DNA of 64,000 nt from Pseudoneobacillus sp052180215. Its GTDB lineage: Bacteria; Bacillota; Bacilli; Bacillales; Cytobacillaceae. The position numbers and the translations under genes are program-made. Positions 41,739 to 51,524 of the stretch are shown piece after piece. Below the pieces are notes generated by a model, which was not told the DNA's origin, searched no databases, and saw nothing but the letters and a program-made list of their open reading frames with translations. The number at the start of each line of letters is the position of its first letter. The first letter of the stretch is position 1. The DNA is taken from positions 1,708,001 to 1,772,000 of the forward strand of contig NZ_CP197471.1 of assembly GCF_052180215.1 (NCBI RefSeq), read 5' to 3'.

Positions 41739-43454
41739 ATGATTAGGCGATTTTTTAGGTATTATCTTCCTCATAAAAAATTATTCATTCTCGATTTCAG
41801 CAGTGCAGTGATTGTAGCTCTTTTAGAATTAGCTTTCCCGCTGGCAGTTTCCTGGTTTGTTGATTCACTTTTACCGGAAGGAAATTGGTCACAAATCGTA
41901 TCGGTTAGTATAGGGTTATTTTTGGTCTATATAATGAGTATGTTACTCCAATATGTGGTCAATTATTTAGGACATAAGCTAGGAATTAATATCGAGACCG
42001 ATATGAGGCAGCAGCTTTTCCAACATATTCAAAAGCAGTCCTTTCGTTTTTTTGATAATACCAAAACGGGTCATATCATGAGTCGTATTACAAATGATTT
42101 ATTTGACCTCGGTGAACTAGCACACCATGGACCAGAGGATTTTTTTATTTCTATTATGACGTTTGTGGGTGCATTTTGGATTATGTTAACCATTAATGTT
42201 AAATTAGCATTTGTGACGATCATTATTGTTCCATTCTTAATTTGGTTAATAACCGTATGTAATTTGAAAATGAACGCCGCATGGGATCGAATGTATAGTA
42301 ATATTGCAGAAGTCAATGCTCGGGTAGAGGACAGTGTATCAGGTATTCGTGTGGTTCAATCTTTTACAAATGAAGAGTTCGAGATTAAGAGATTTAGAAA
42401 AAATAATCAAAAGTTTCGTAGTGCAAAGCTTTCTGCCTACAAGGTCATGTCCTTTAGCTTGTCAGGTATATTTATTATGACACGCTTAATGATTTTAGTC
42501 GTTTTAGTATATGGTTCATGGTTAAGTTATACTGAACAAATGAGTTATGGGGAGCTGGTAGGTTTTATTCTTTATGTAAATGTACTTTTTAAGCCGATCG
42601 ATAAGATTAGTGCATTAATGGAGTTATATCCGAAAGGGATGGCTGGTTTTAAACGCTTTAGTGAGTTGATGGATAGAGAACCTGACGTCCAAGATGTAAA
42701 GGATGCAGTGGAGGTCGCCTCATTAAAGGGAGATATTGTATTTAATGATGTAGGTTTTCGATATGAGGATTCTAAATCTGTATTAGAAAAAATAAATCTT
42801 CATATTCCAGCGGGGGAAACGGTTGCTTTTGTTGGTCCGTCTGGTGCTGGAAAAACGACCATTTGTTCACTCATTCCTCGATTTTATGATGTCAATGACG
42901 GAAGCATTTCGATTGATGGAATCGATATCCGACAAATGACAAAAAAATCTCTACGTTCACAAATTGGTATTGTCCAGCAGGATGTATTTTTATTTACAGG
43001 TACATTACGCGAAAACATAGCATATGGAATGTTAAGTGCAACAGATGACCAAATTAGAGAAGCAGCTAGAAGAGCCCATTTGGAAGAATTTATTGCGTCC
43101 TTACCAGAAGGTTATAAAACTCAAATCGGAGAGAGAGGGCTTAAACTGTCTGGTGGACAAAAACAGCGCCTCGCGATAGCAAGAATGTTTTTAAAAAATC
43201 CTCCGATTCTTATTTTAGATGAAGCAACATCTGCCTTGGATACCGAAACGGAATCGATTATTCAAGCAGCCTTAACGGAGCTTGCAAAGAATCGTACGAC
43301 ACTAGTTATTGCACATCGACTTGCCACCATCCGAAATGCGGACCGTATTGTTGTCGTTACTGAAGAAGGAATCGCTGAAGAAGGTAAACATGACGAACTG
43401 ATAGAAAAAGAAGGGATCTTTGCAAATCTACATCGAGTTCAATATCAAAGATAA
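41739..43454 (+). CDS. ABC transporter, fused permease and ATP-binding protein (exporter type)
   Basis: A 571-residue half-transporter that works as a dimer. Residues about 1-310 hold six membrane helices (FFRYYLPHKKLFILDFSSAVIVAL onward). Residues about 335-571 form the ATPase: Walker A FVGPSGAGKTT, Q-loop GIVQQDVFLF, signature LSGGQKQRLAIARM, Walker B ILILDEATSALD and the H-loop VIAHRLATI. The family exports lipids, drugs or peptides; the cargo is unknown. AAGGAG stands 7 bases before ATG 41739. The 36-codon upward extension to 41631 has no binding site and is rejected. Confidence 0.93.
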   Translation: MIRRFFRYYLPHKKLFILDFSSAVIVALLELAFPLAVSWFVDSLLPEGNWSQIVSVSIGLFLVYIMSMLLQYVVNYLGHKLGINIETDMRQQLFQHIQKQSFRFFDNTKTGHIMSRITNDLFDLGELAHHGPEDFFISIMTFVGAFWIMLTINVKLAFVTIIIVPFLIWLITVCNLKMNAAWDRMYSNIAEVNARVEDSVSGIRVVQSFTNEEFEIKRFRKNNQKFRSAKLSAYKVMSFSLSGIFIMTRLMILVVLVYGSWLSYTEQMSYGELVGFILYVNVLFKPIDKISALMELYPKGMAGFKRFSELMDREPDVQDVKDAVEVASLKGDIVFNDVGFRYEDSKSVLEKINLHIPAGETVAFVGPSGAGKTTICSLIPRFYDVNDGSISIDGIDIRQMTKKSLRSQIGIVQQDVFLFTGTLRENIAYGMLSATDDQIREAARRAHLEEFIASLPEGYKTQIGERGLKLSGGQKQRLAIARMFLKNPPILILDEATSALDTETESIIQAALTELAKNRTTLVIAHRLATIRNADRIVVVTEEGIAEEGKHDELIEKEGIFANLHRVQYQR

Positions 43455-43463
43455 TACTCAAAA

Positions 43464-43497
43464 ATGCCATCGGAAGAATCCGATGGCATCTTTTTTC
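43464..43497. terminator. terminator after the ABC exporter gene
   Basis: ATGCCATCGGA and TCCGATGGCAT form a perfect 11-bp stem with a 4-base loop followed by CTTTTTTC, next to the stop of the convergent kinase gene. Confidence 0.9.
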
Positions 43498-43498
43498 T

Positions 43499-44746
43499 TT
43501 AAACTGGTAATTCAATTTGAACTTTTGTTCCTTTATCCTGTTCACTTTCAAATACGATGGTTCCGTTATGGGATTGGACAATTTTAAAGCTTACCATAAG
43601 CCCAAGGCCAGTTCCTTTATCTTTAGAAGAATAGAATGGTTCACCAATTCTTTCTAGTCTTTCCTGAGAGATTCCGCAACCTTGGTCTTGAATAATGATG
43701 GAGACTTTTTGATTTTCGAGTTGTTTCAATGAAATACTTACTAAACCACCCTTATGTGAAGCTTCAATTGCATTTTTAATGACATTAATGAATAATTGCT
43801 TTAATTGATTTGGTTCACAGTTAATTAATAATTCATTGTGCTCTGTTAAGAAGTCAATCTGAATATTATGCAAACTAGCTTCTGTACTTAATAAGGAAAT
43901 GACGTCCGCTAGAATTTTATGGAGGTCTGCCTCAGAGAATTTAATTTCCTGAGGTTTTGCAAGTAAGAGTAGTTCACCGACAATGTGATTGATACGATCA
44001 AGCTCATCTAGCATAATTTGATAGTAAAATTGATGCTTTTCATCTTCCATTTTTAATAGTTGTACAAAGCCCTTTAAGGATGTTAGGGGGTTTCGAATTT
44101 CATGGGCAACACTAGCAGATAGTTCTCCAACCACTGAGAGCTTTTCCGTCAATCTTAATCGTTCTTCCGCTTGTCTGAGTTTTGTAATATCTCGTCCGAT
44201 GATTACTAAACCCTTTCGTTTGCCATCAGGATAGAAAAGAGGAACTTTAATGGTATCAAAGGTTTTAGTTGTTCCGTCAGGTAATGGGATTACCTCTTCA
44301 TAACGACTAATGCTCCCTTTCTTCCAGGCGTCCTCATCGGAAATCTCACAGTAACGAAGAGCATCTGCGTAAAAAGCAGTGTATTCAGCTAACTCAGAGT
44401 CTTTTTTTCCTCTGTAATCCACATGGTCTATTTGAAATAACTTTAATCCAAATTCATTTGCTTCTATCCATTTTCCTTCTCCATCTTTAAAGTTTACAAA
44501 GTCAACCATTGAATTAATAAGAGTGGAGAGTCTCTTTTCTTCCTCTTTGGAAGCATCTAATTCTTCCTTTTTAATGATGGAAAAATAGAAGAAAATACCT
44601 GTAACAATGACATATAGGATTTCTTTAAACCGTGAAACCATATAAATATATTGGTTAGAAATGTATGAATCTAATAGGTAGTTTGTTCCATAAATCCAAA
44701 TTAAACTTCCAATGAAGTAATATAATAATAGTTTTTTCTTCTTCAT
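43499..44746 (-). CDS. membrane-bound PAS sensor histidine kinase, no adjacent response regulator
   Basis: A 415-residue kinase. Two membrane helices lie in the first 60 residues (LLLYYFIGSLIWIYGTNYLL and EILYVIVTGIFFYFSII). A PAS domain follows (about 75-190: STLINSMVDFVNFKDGEGKWIEANEFG, IIGRDITKLRQAEE), then HisKA with the phosphorylated histidine in SASVAHEIRNPLTSLKGF, then HATPase_c with VIKNAIEASHKGG (N box), IQDQGCGI (G1) and GTGLGLMVSF (G2). The HEIRNPLTSLKGF box and the lone position resemble the sporulation kinases that feed Spo0F. CAGGAGC precedes the ATG. Confidence 0.92.
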   Translation of the reverse strand: MKKKKLLLYYFIGSLIWIYGTNYLLDSYISNQYIYMVSRFKEILYVIVTGIFFYFSIIKKEELDASKEEEKRLSTLINSMVDFVNFKDGEGKWIEANEFGLKLFQIDHVDYRGKKDSELAEYTAFYADALRYCEISDEDAWKKGSISRYEEVIPLPDGTTKTFDTIKVPLFYPDGKRKGLVIIGRDITKLRQAEERLRLTEKLSVVGELSASVAHEIRNPLTSLKGFVQLLKMEDEKHQFYYQIMLDELDRINHIVGELLLLAKPQEIKFSEADLHKILADVISLLSTEASLHNIQIDFLTEHNELLINCEPNQLKQLFINVIKNAIEASHKGGLVSISLKQLENQKVSIIIQDQGCGISQERLERIGEPFYSSKDKGTGLGLMVSFKIVQSHNGTIVFESEQDKGTKVQIELPV

Positions 44747-44942
44747 CTAAGGCTCCTGTTCAAGGTCAATAATATATTATTATAGTACATGAAACTTCGT
44801 TTATTTGAAAGATTTCAGTTTTACCAAAATCAATGAAGATACTGGAAATATTATTACATCAATGTAGAAGCTATAAGATTGACAACTTTTTAGCCAATTG
44901 CTTAAACTAAAGAAAATAGTTGGTAAGAGGGTTGGAAATTCC

Positions 44943-45305
44943 ATGAATAAGTACGAAGCAGAGTTCAGTAATTTGGTACGCTCCTTTCGAAAAAAACATA
45001 TGGGAAAAGGTCCAAGTAAAATTACGACCACTTTTTGTAAAAATTGGGCTATCTGTGAAATGGAAGGGAACTTATCCCCGGTTGAAAAATTTATTGCCAG
45101 TGCTGAAGATGGAAAGCAAATGGTTCGGGCAGCTAGAACAGAAATGGTAAAAGAGATGTATAAGAAAAATCGACCTGTTGAAATGGAAGATTTTCTTCAA
45201 AGTAATTTTGTAGATTTATTTGTAGATATCGATATTGATAGAGATTTTGGGATGTCTGTTTTTGTTTTTGATATGGATATAGAGAAAAAATTTAAAGGTC
45301 AATAA
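44943..45305 (+). CDS. DUF2294 domain-containing protein
   Basis: A 120-residue cytosolic protein. NKYEAEFSNLVRSFRKKHMGKGPSKITTTFCKNWAICEMEGNLSPVEKFI matches the N-terminal half of DUF2294 proteins, and EDFLQSNFVDLFVDIDIDRDFGMSVFVFD matches the rest. The function is unknown. I choose ATG 44943 because the family begins near there; a frame opening 15 codons earlier (44898) is possible. GGTTGGAA upstream is a weak binding site. It is a single gene with a strong terminator. Confidence 0.8.
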   Translation: MNKYEAEFSNLVRSFRKKHMGKGPSKITTTFCKNWAICEMEGNLSPVEKFIASAEDGKQMVRAARTEMVKEMYKKNRPVEMEDFLQSNFVDLFVDIDIDRDFGMSVFVFDMDIEKKFKGQ

Positions 45306-45356
45306 AAAAGCTCTAAAAGGGAAGCGATGAAAACTAACCTTTTAGAGCCTTTTTTT
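45305..45356. terminator. terminator after the DUF2294 gene
   Basis: GCTCTAAAAGG and CCTTTTAGAGC form a perfect 11-bp stem with a 17-base loop, followed by CTTTTTTT. It touches the stop codon of the convergent PBP gene. Confidence 0.85.
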
Positions 45357-47466
45357 ATTTTTGCAGTTCTTTAAGCTTTTGAAAGAATTCATTCATTCTT
45401 TGACCAAGCTCATACATCTTTTTATCAAAGTTTTCCTTCCATTTTGGTGATTCCTCTTTGATTTTTTCTTCTAGAAGATTTGTGTTTTCTGTCAGCTCTT
45501 TTTTGAACTTTTCCACTTGTTCTTCGAGTTTCTTCTTTGACAAAATCATTTCTTCATCATCTTTTAGTCTTTCATTAATAGATGCTATTTCAAATTTTTC
45601 TGCTTTTATATATGGTTTGGCTTGCTCCATTATAGCACGGAAAATGGGAACTACATTTTGAGAGCTGCTGTTTGAGAGATAATGCTCGCGATCTGTTTTG
45701 TCGTATCCAAGCCAAATGGCTCCAACTAGATTGGGAGTATATCCGACAAACCATTGATCTTTCGTACCATTTATATCCTCATATGGAAGCTGAGTAGTTC
45801 CAGTTTTTCCTGCAATTTGCAGATCGGGAATTTTAGTAGCTTTTCCAGTGCCATTTTCGACGACATTTAATAACATAGAATTCATTTCATCCGTCACGGC
45901 TTTTGAAGTCACTTTTACCGTTTTGGTTTTATGTTCTGCAAGAACATCCCCTGTCGGTCCAATAATTTTTGTAATTAGATGACCATCATGACGTTTTCCT
46001 TCATTTGGAAAAGTCGAGAAGGCTGCTGCCAATTGAAGAGGGGAGATACCGTAATGCATTCCTCCAAGGGCAAGAGCTAGATTTTCATCTTCTTTTTCTA
46101 CAGGAATGCCAAATCGTTTAACGGAATCAACACCCTTTTTTAAACCAATTTGATCTAGTAGCCAAACAGTTGGAACATTTAATGATTCCTCAAGTGCTTT
46201 ATACATTGGAACCTCGCCTTGATACTTTTTAGAAGCATTTTCGGGCTTATATTGACCAAATGTTGTTGGTTCATCCACTAGAGAAGAGGTGACCGTATAA
46301 CCCTCCTCAAGAGCGGGGGTGTATACAGCGATTGGTTTGATAGTTGAACCAGGCTGTGTTTTTAATTGCGTGGCTCTGTTAAACCCACGAAAAACCTGTT
46401 CTCCTCTTCCTCCAATAAGTGCTTGAACTCCACCATTTGATGGATTAAGTAAAACAGCACCACTTTGAACCAAAACTCCTGACCTTCCTCTTGGAAAAAG
46501 GGAATCTCGGCTATATACCTTTTCAAGAGCAGTTTGCAAATCTTGATCCATCTCAGTATAAATCCGATAGCCTCTTGTTAATATTTCTTCCTGAGATAAA
46601 CCATATAAATCGATTGCTTCATCAATAACCGAATCTACATAATAAGGATACTTACGCTCAATAAAGCTTCCGCCACCATCCTCAAGATGAATTTTTTCCT
46701 TGATAGACTTTTCATAATCCTTCTTGGATATCATTCCTTTTTCTTTCATTTTCGCTAATACAACATTTCGTCGCTTTAAGGCTTTATCATAATGTTCATA
46801 AGGGTTTAAGGCACTAGGTGCTTGTAATAGTGCAGCTAAGGTAGCTGCCTCGCTTATGGAGATATCCGTAATATCTTTATTAAAATACTTTTTCGAAGCT
46901 TGGCTTATACCCCATGATCCGCTTCCGAAGTATACCTGATTTAAATACATCTGTAATATTTCGTCTTTTTCATATACCTTTTCTATCTTTACAGCTAAGA
47001 ATAGTTCTTCTAGCTTTCTTTTATATGTCTTTTCACGGGAGAGAAGGGCATTCTTTGTTAACTGTTGAGTGATCGTGCTACCTCCTCCAGTAATTCGACC
47101 GGAGAATAGATTACTAAAAAAAGCGCGAGTAATCCCTTTTATATCAAATCCATGATGTTCATAAAACCGCTCATCTTCTATTGCGACAACGGCATCCCCT
47201 ACATGTTTGGGGAGCTTTTTAATGGATACTCCTTTTGTTCGATTCGTAATGACATTACTTGCAATTTCACCTTTATGATCATAAATGACGGTCGGTTGAC
47301 TTAATCCTTCTTTCAATGATTGAACATTTACTCGACTTGCTGACCATACAAAATAAAGTAAAGTAAGTAAAAATCCGGTTAAAATAAAGAGTAAGATAAA
47401 TTGCGTTAGGTGGTTTTTTCTCCAGAAACGTATAAATACTTCCCAAACTGGCTGCAATCGTTCCAT
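45355..47466 (-). CDS. class A penicillin-binding protein (transglycosylase/transpeptidase, PBP1A family)
   Basis: A 703-residue bifunctional wall synthase. A membrane anchor lies at about residues 20-42. The GT51 transglycosylase follows, with AIEDERFYEHHGFD (catalytic Glu), GGSTITQQLTKN and LNQVYFGSGSWGI. The transpeptidase has the SxxK motif in PGSTIKPIAVY, SxN in EESLNVPTVW and KTG in IAGKTGTTQ. The tail after residue 615 is a Lys/Glu-rich coiled coil with no known domain. It resembles B. subtilis PbpF/PbpG, which act in sporulation or vegetative growth. Start: AGGAG before ATG. Confidence 0.94.
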   Translation of the reverse strand: MERLQPVWEVFIRFWRKNHLTQFILLFILTGFLLTLLYFVWSASRVNVQSLKEGLSQPTVIYDHKGEIASNVITNRTKGVSIKKLPKHVGDAVVAIEDERFYEHHGFDIKGITRAFFSNLFSGRITGGGSTITQQLTKNALLSREKTYKRKLEELFLAVKIEKVYEKDEILQMYLNQVYFGSGSWGISQASKKYFNKDITDISISEAATLAALLQAPSALNPYEHYDKALKRRNVVLAKMKEKGMISKKDYEKSIKEKIHLEDGGGSFIERKYPYYVDSVIDEAIDLYGLSQEEILTRGYRIYTEMDQDLQTALEKVYSRDSLFPRGRSGVLVQSGAVLLNPSNGGVQALIGGRGEQVFRGFNRATQLKTQPGSTIKPIAVYTPALEEGYTVTSSLVDEPTTFGQYKPENASKKYQGEVPMYKALEESLNVPTVWLLDQIGLKKGVDSVKRFGIPVEKEDENLALALGGMHYGISPLQLAAAFSTFPNEGKRHDGHLITKIIGPTGDVLAEHKTKTVKVTSKAVTDEMNSMLLNVVENGTGKATKIPDLQIAGKTGTTQLPYEDINGTKDQWFVGYTPNLVGAIWLGYDKTDREHYLSNSSSQNVVPIFRAIMEQAKPYIKAEKFEIASINERLKDDEEMILSKKKLEEQVEKFKKELTENTNLLEEKIKEESPKWKENFDKKMYELGQRMNEFFQKLKELQK

Positions 47467-47596
47467 ATAATCTCCTAACTTTCCTAAAAATTAATCATAA
47501 TCATTTATTATATAAGATTTTGCATCAATTTGGAAAAGGAAGGGTTTTAAGGTGTATCCAAATGAAGAAATAGGAAAATAGTAGATAAAATTAATG

Positions 47597-47632
47597 AAAA
47601 AAGCTTGGAACTAAATCCAAGCTTTTTTGTTT
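47597..47632. terminator. terminator downstream of the AIM24 gene
   Basis: AAAAAGCTTGGA and TCCAAGCTTTTT form a perfect 12-bp stem with a 6-base loop and A/T runs on both sides. It serves the minus-strand AIM24 gene. Confidence 0.85.
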
Positions 47633-47655
47633 GCAGTTAAGTTTTGTTTATGGAA

Positions 47656-48441
47656 TCAATCACCATCAAATAAGTTGAAAATACCTCTTGCAATACTTCC
47701 TTCATCCTTAGCGCCACCTGTTTGAGGCATAGCAGCAAAAACTCTGCTAGCTAAACGGCTAAATGGAAGGGACTGGATCCAAACAGTTCCAGGTCCGGTT
47801 AATGTAGCAAAAAATAATCCTTCCCCGCCAAAAAGGGCTGTTTTAACTCCTTTAGCCAACTCTATATTATAATTAACACTGCTGGTCATTGCGACTAAAC
47901 AGCCTGTATCTACTCTTAATAATTCACCATGTGAAAGTTCTTTTTTGACAATGGTACCACCTGCATGTACGAAAGCCATTCCATCACCTTCAAGCTTCTG
48001 CATGATGAATCCTTCCCCGCCAAAAAATCCTACTCCGACCTTTCTTTGGAATTCAATGCCTACTGAAACTCCTTTCGCGGCAGCGAGAAAAGCATCCTTT
48101 TGACAAATAATTTTACCACCATACTCGTCTAAGCTTAAGGGAATAATTTTACCTGGATAAGGAGAAGCGAAGGAAACCTGTTTCTTTCCAACTCCGTTAT
48201 TGGTAAAAGTAGTCATAAATAAGCTTTCACCTGTTAAAACTCGTTTGCCTGCACTAAATAATTTTCCCATAAAACCGGAGCTCTCTGTACCGTCTCCGAA
48301 GATGGTTTCCATATGAATACCATCTTGCATCATCATTAAACTTCCAGCTTCAGCAATGACTGTTTCTTGCGGGTCTAATTCGACCTCGACAAATTGCATA
48401 TCATCACCGTAAATTTTGTAATCAATTTCGTGGTTTCTCAT
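47656..48441 (-). CDS. AIM24/TIGR00266 family protein
   Basis: A 261-residue beta-rich protein of the AIM24 family. Characteristic segments: IYGDDMQFVEVELDPQETVIAEAGSLMMMQDGIHMET, FFGGEGFIMQKLEGDGMAFVHAGGTIVKKEL and FGGEGLFFATLTGPGTVWIQSLPFSRLA. Mitochondrial AIM24 affects inner-membrane structure; the bacterial proteins have no settled role. GGAGGTAG lies before the ATG. It follows the metallopeptidase gene closely on the same strand with a 20-base gap, so the two probably form an operon. Confidence 0.9.
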   Translation of the reverse strand: MRNHEIDYKIYGDDMQFVEVELDPQETVIAEAGSLMMMQDGIHMETIFGDGTESSGFMGKLFSAGKRVLTGESLFMTTFTNNGVGKKQVSFASPYPGKIIPLSLDEYGGKIICQKDAFLAAAKGVSVGIEFQRKVGVGFFGGEGFIMQKLEGDGMAFVHAGGTIVKKELSHGELLRVDTGCLVAMTSSVNYNIELAKGVKTALFGGEGLFFATLTGPGTVWIQSLPFSRLASRVFAAMPQTGGAKDEGSIARGIFNLFDGD

Positions 48442-48461
48442 CTTTCTACCTCCGAATAGGT

Positions 48462-50039
48462 CTACTTACAGTAAACTTGTACAAAATAATTAGGATTTAA
48501 TTTTTCACCAGTAACCCGTTGAATCTTTTCATTCCATGTATAAAGTGCCCCGGGTTTAAAGTATGAATTCACAAGTAATTCCCCAGCTTCCTTTGTGAAG
48601 AAATCTGGTGAAATTTCCTTTTCAATATGGACTAATAGCTGAGCAGCAGTTAGTTCACCTAATAAATAATTTTGGTAATAAACCGGTGCAAGAGTAAAGT
48701 GAATCTTAGCTGCCCAATCTGGATTATCAGTGGAATCAGGAGGGGTTACTAATTGAATCTCCTGTACGGTTTTCCACCATAACGAATTTAAATCCTGATC
48801 CGGGTTTTCATATAATTCTCTTTCAAAGAAAACGAATGTGATTATCCATCTTGCTGAGATTAACATTTGTAATTGTTGATATTGTTGTAATTCAGGTGAT
48901 ATGTGATCGATAGTTTGTTCATCGACTTGTAAAAATTGCTTTAACCATCTAGGATCCTTACCCATTTTACCAAAAAGCATGGCAATAGCTTCTGTTGTTA
49001 GGGTATGACTGACACCACGAAGTGCAAAGGGGAGTTCAGAATCAATATATTTAAAATAAGCAGCATGGCCAAATTCATGTAAATTTGTTTCCATCCAATA
49101 AGCACTTTCAGTAAGATTGCAAAGAACCCTTACATCACCTGAGCGATCGATATCAGTACAGAAAGCAGTTGGGTTTTTCTTTTCCCTTGGATAAAGATCA
49201 CTCTTTTCATATAAATCAGAGATATCAATTCCCATTGATCCAAATGTGTCAGTAGTCAGTTGAACTAAATCTTTCCCTTTATAGAATGGATCTAGATTGG
49301 TTGTTTCGGAAGGCGGAGCTTCCTGGAAGAATGGATCAACATAATGCCAAGGGCGAATATCGGAAGATTGAATACCAAATTTTTTGGCTAATCTTTCATC
49401 AAGTTCTTGCTTCATCGATCTGTAGGTTTCATCTGATTGAGCAATCAAATCATTAAAAATAGAGAATACCTCTTCACGATCTAATTCCTGTAAGGCAAAG
49501 CTCATTTGGTGATGATTCTCATATCCAAGCATCTTTGCTGCTTCGTTTCGTTTTTTTACAAGCTCAAGAAGGTCTTTTTCTACTTCCTTCCCAACTTCCT
49601 TACTTGCGAACCATACTTTCTTTCTTAATTCAAAATCCGTACTATTAAGTAAAATTTCTCTAATTTCATTTGCTGAATATTGCTTTCCATCTACTTCAGG
49701 AGAGTATGTATTAAATAATAAGTTTAATTCAGAAGATCGCTTAGCTAAATCTGCTAATATCTCTTCAGGTAATTGGTTTTCTTTCATGTTATTCAAAAGA
49801 AGTTCGAGCTGTCTTTTTTCTATATCTGTTAATGAAGGATCTTCTAAATATTCTTGTGTCTTTTCGAATTTTTCTTTATCTGAGAAAAATAGATTATATT
49901 CGGTATCTGCTTTACTTAATTTTTCTGCCCATTCTGGATCACCGGTTGTTTGAGCCATCCAACTTGTTTCGGTTACGTCCTTATGTAGGACTTGCATGTC
50001 TTTATTAAGGTTTAATAGGAATTCATTTACTGTCTCCAT
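48462..50039 (-). CDS. M2/M3-type zinc metallopeptidase (HEFGH)
   Basis: A 525-residue zinc peptidase of the gluzincin type. The zinc motif is TNLHEFGHAAYFKYID (HExxH) near residue 325, followed by the downstream glutamate helix THTLTTEAIAMLFGKM, as in peptidase family M2 (angiotensin-converting-enzyme-like) and M3 oligoendopeptidases. The N-terminal half is all helical, as in the closed-cleft dipeptidases. It probably trims short peptides in the cytosol; no signal peptide is present. GAAGG precedes ATG 50039 and the 31-codon upward extension is rejected. It may be co-transcribed with the AIM24 gene. Confidence 0.88.
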   Translation of the reverse strand: METVNEFLLNLNKDMQVLHKDVTETSWMAQTTGDPEWAEKLSKADTEYNLFFSDKEKFEKTQEYLEDPSLTDIEKRQLELLLNNMKENQLPEEILADLAKRSSELNLLFNTYSPEVDGKQYSANEIREILLNSTDFELRKKVWFASKEVGKEVEKDLLELVKKRNEAAKMLGYENHHQMSFALQELDREEVFSIFNDLIAQSDETYRSMKQELDERLAKKFGIQSSDIRPWHYVDPFFQEAPPSETTNLDPFYKGKDLVQLTTDTFGSMGIDISDLYEKSDLYPREKKNPTAFCTDIDRSGDVRVLCNLTESAYWMETNLHEFGHAAYFKYIDSELPFALRGVSHTLTTEAIAMLFGKMGKDPRWLKQFLQVDEQTIDHISPELQQYQQLQMLISARWIITFVFFERELYENPDQDLNSLWWKTVQEIQLVTPPDSTDNPDWAAKIHFTLAPVYYQNYLLGELTAAQLLVHIEKEISPDFFTKEAGELLVNSYFKPGALYTWNEKIQRVTGEKLNPNYFVQVYCK

Positions 50040-50209
50040 TATATCGTTGCCTTCTTTCTTACATATAAAGTTTATTTTCTCTTTAAAATTCGCTAGAAAT
50101 ATGCTGAACCCTTCTTGCGGTATTAAAATCATTTTTTATGATTTCAAAAAGGATGGATGTATGGTTTCATTTTTTTCTCCAAAAAATAAAACAAAGGAGG
50201 AAGTTATTA

Positions 50210-50644
50210 ATGGATATAACAAGGATTTTTATTATAAAATTGGTCGTATCTTTGCTTGCGTTTGCCATAGGGTTAGATTTGTTTTTTGATGCATCACTGG
50301 CTGAAATCATATCCTTTAGTTTAACAACTACCGTTATTTCCCTTTTTATTGGAGATCGGATGATTCTAACTCGACTTGGAAACCGAAATGCACTAGTTGT
50401 TGATTTTTTTCTGACTTATATAAGTGTATGGGTCTTTGGAAGTGTTGTTCTTAACAGCTATATTCAAATAGCTTGGGGGAGTATTATATCTGCCACTATA
50501 ATTACAGCAGCAGAGGTACTAGTGCATCGATATATAGTTAAGCGGACTTCCGTTGGAACGTCAAACGAAAGAACACTTGGATTTAATCCAAAACTTGCAT
50601 ATGGTATGGAAATGGCAGAAGAACAAGATCCAAAGAGAAAATAA
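50210..50644 (+). CDS. DUF2512 family membrane protein (YndM-like)
   Basis: A 144-residue membrane protein. Four hydrophobic segments lie in the first 110 residues (TRIFIIKLVVSLLAFAIGLDLFF, ISFSLTTTVISLFIGDRMIL, VVDFFLTYISVWVFGSVVL, IISATIITAAEVLVHRYI), with a polar tail after that. The order matches DUF2512, a family nearly limited to Bacilli. Function is unknown; in Bacillus members are often sporulation-linked. AAAGGAGG lies 8 bases before ATG 50210; the longer frame from 50138 is rejected. Confidence 0.85.
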   Translation: MDITRIFIIKLVVSLLAFAIGLDLFFDASLAEIISFSLTTTVISLFIGDRMILTRLGNRNALVVDFFLTYISVWVFGSVVLNSYIQIAWGSIISATIITAAEVLVHRYIVKRTSVGTSNERTLGFNPKLAYGMEMAEEQDPKRK

Positions 50645-50789
50645 TGTTCAAGAGGGTAATCACTTCTCGATGGGTGATTCCCTTTTTTGTGCATTTTTGA
50701 TCTTTTAAATATAATCGATACGATTTTAGATAAATATCACTATATATATGATACAATGGAAGAGCATTACCTTATAGGGAGGATTGTCG

Positions 50790-51326
50790 ATGAAGGAAAG
50801 TACAAAAAAAGAAATATTTTCTTGGATTAAATCAATCTTATTTGCCTTAACCATTGCATTTATATGCCGTCAGTTTATTTTTTCACCTGTAACCGTTCAA
50901 GGTGAATCCATGCTACCGACATTTGAAGATGATAATAAAATAATAGTGTCTAAAATGAGTAAAATTGAACATTTTGATATGATTGTTTTTCATGCTCCAG
51001 ATGCAGATGAAAATTATATTAAAAGGGTAATAGGTCTTCCAGGAGATCAAATTGAAATGAAAAATGATCAGTTATATATAAATGGTAAAGTTTACAATGA
51101 AGGTTATCTTGCACATAATCGTCAATTAGCAAGTCAAAGTGGAATGGATCGATTAACAGAAGATTTTGGACCAATCACAGTTCCTAAAGATCAGTATTTT
51201 GTGATGGGAGATAATCGCCTATATAGTAAGGACAGCAGAATTTTTGGTACCATTTCCAGTGATTCTATTATTGGAGAAGTGAAATTCCGCTTTTTTCCAA
51301 TAAATGAAATTGGGAATCCAAAATAA
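50790..51326 (+). CDS. lepB: type I signal peptidase
   Basis: A 178-residue membrane-anchored leader peptidase that removes signal peptides from secreted proteins at the outer membrane face. One N-terminal helix (about residues 12-30) is followed by the catalytic Ser in VQGESMLPTF, the general-base Lys in NYIKRVIGLPGD and the box MGDNRLYSKDSR. This is the short prokaryotic SipS/SipT type. AGGGAGG is 7 bases before ATG 50790. Secreted neighbours such as the repeat protein just downstream would be its substrates, though a direct link is not shown. Confidence 0.95.
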   Translation: MKESTKKEIFSWIKSILFALTIAFICRQFIFSPVTVQGESMLPTFEDDNKIIVSKMSKIEHFDMIVFHAPDADENYIKRVIGLPGDQIEMKNDQLYINGKVYNEGYLAHNRQLASQSGMDRLTEDFGPITVPKDQYFVMGDNRLYSKDSRIFGTISSDSIIGEVKFRFFPINEIGNPK

Positions 51327-51334
51327 AATACGTT

Positions 51335-51380
51335 ACGGGTATTGAATGAGTTAATTAGACATTCAGTACCCGTTTTTTTT
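51335..51380 (+). terminator. terminator after lepB
   Basis: ACGGGTATTGAATG and CATTCAGTACCCGT form a stem of about 13 bp with a bulge and an 11-base loop, followed by eight T residues. Confidence 0.9.
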
Positions 51381-51524
51381 GTGTCTTTTTTCCTATTTTT
51401 CGAAAGTTTGAAAAATGACCCCCATAAATTAAAAATGCAAAATCGAACCTATTAAGGAAATACTTGGAAGGGAGGATTTTAGACGGCTGTTTTATCCGAT
51501 AAACGATTTAATGGGGGAATACAA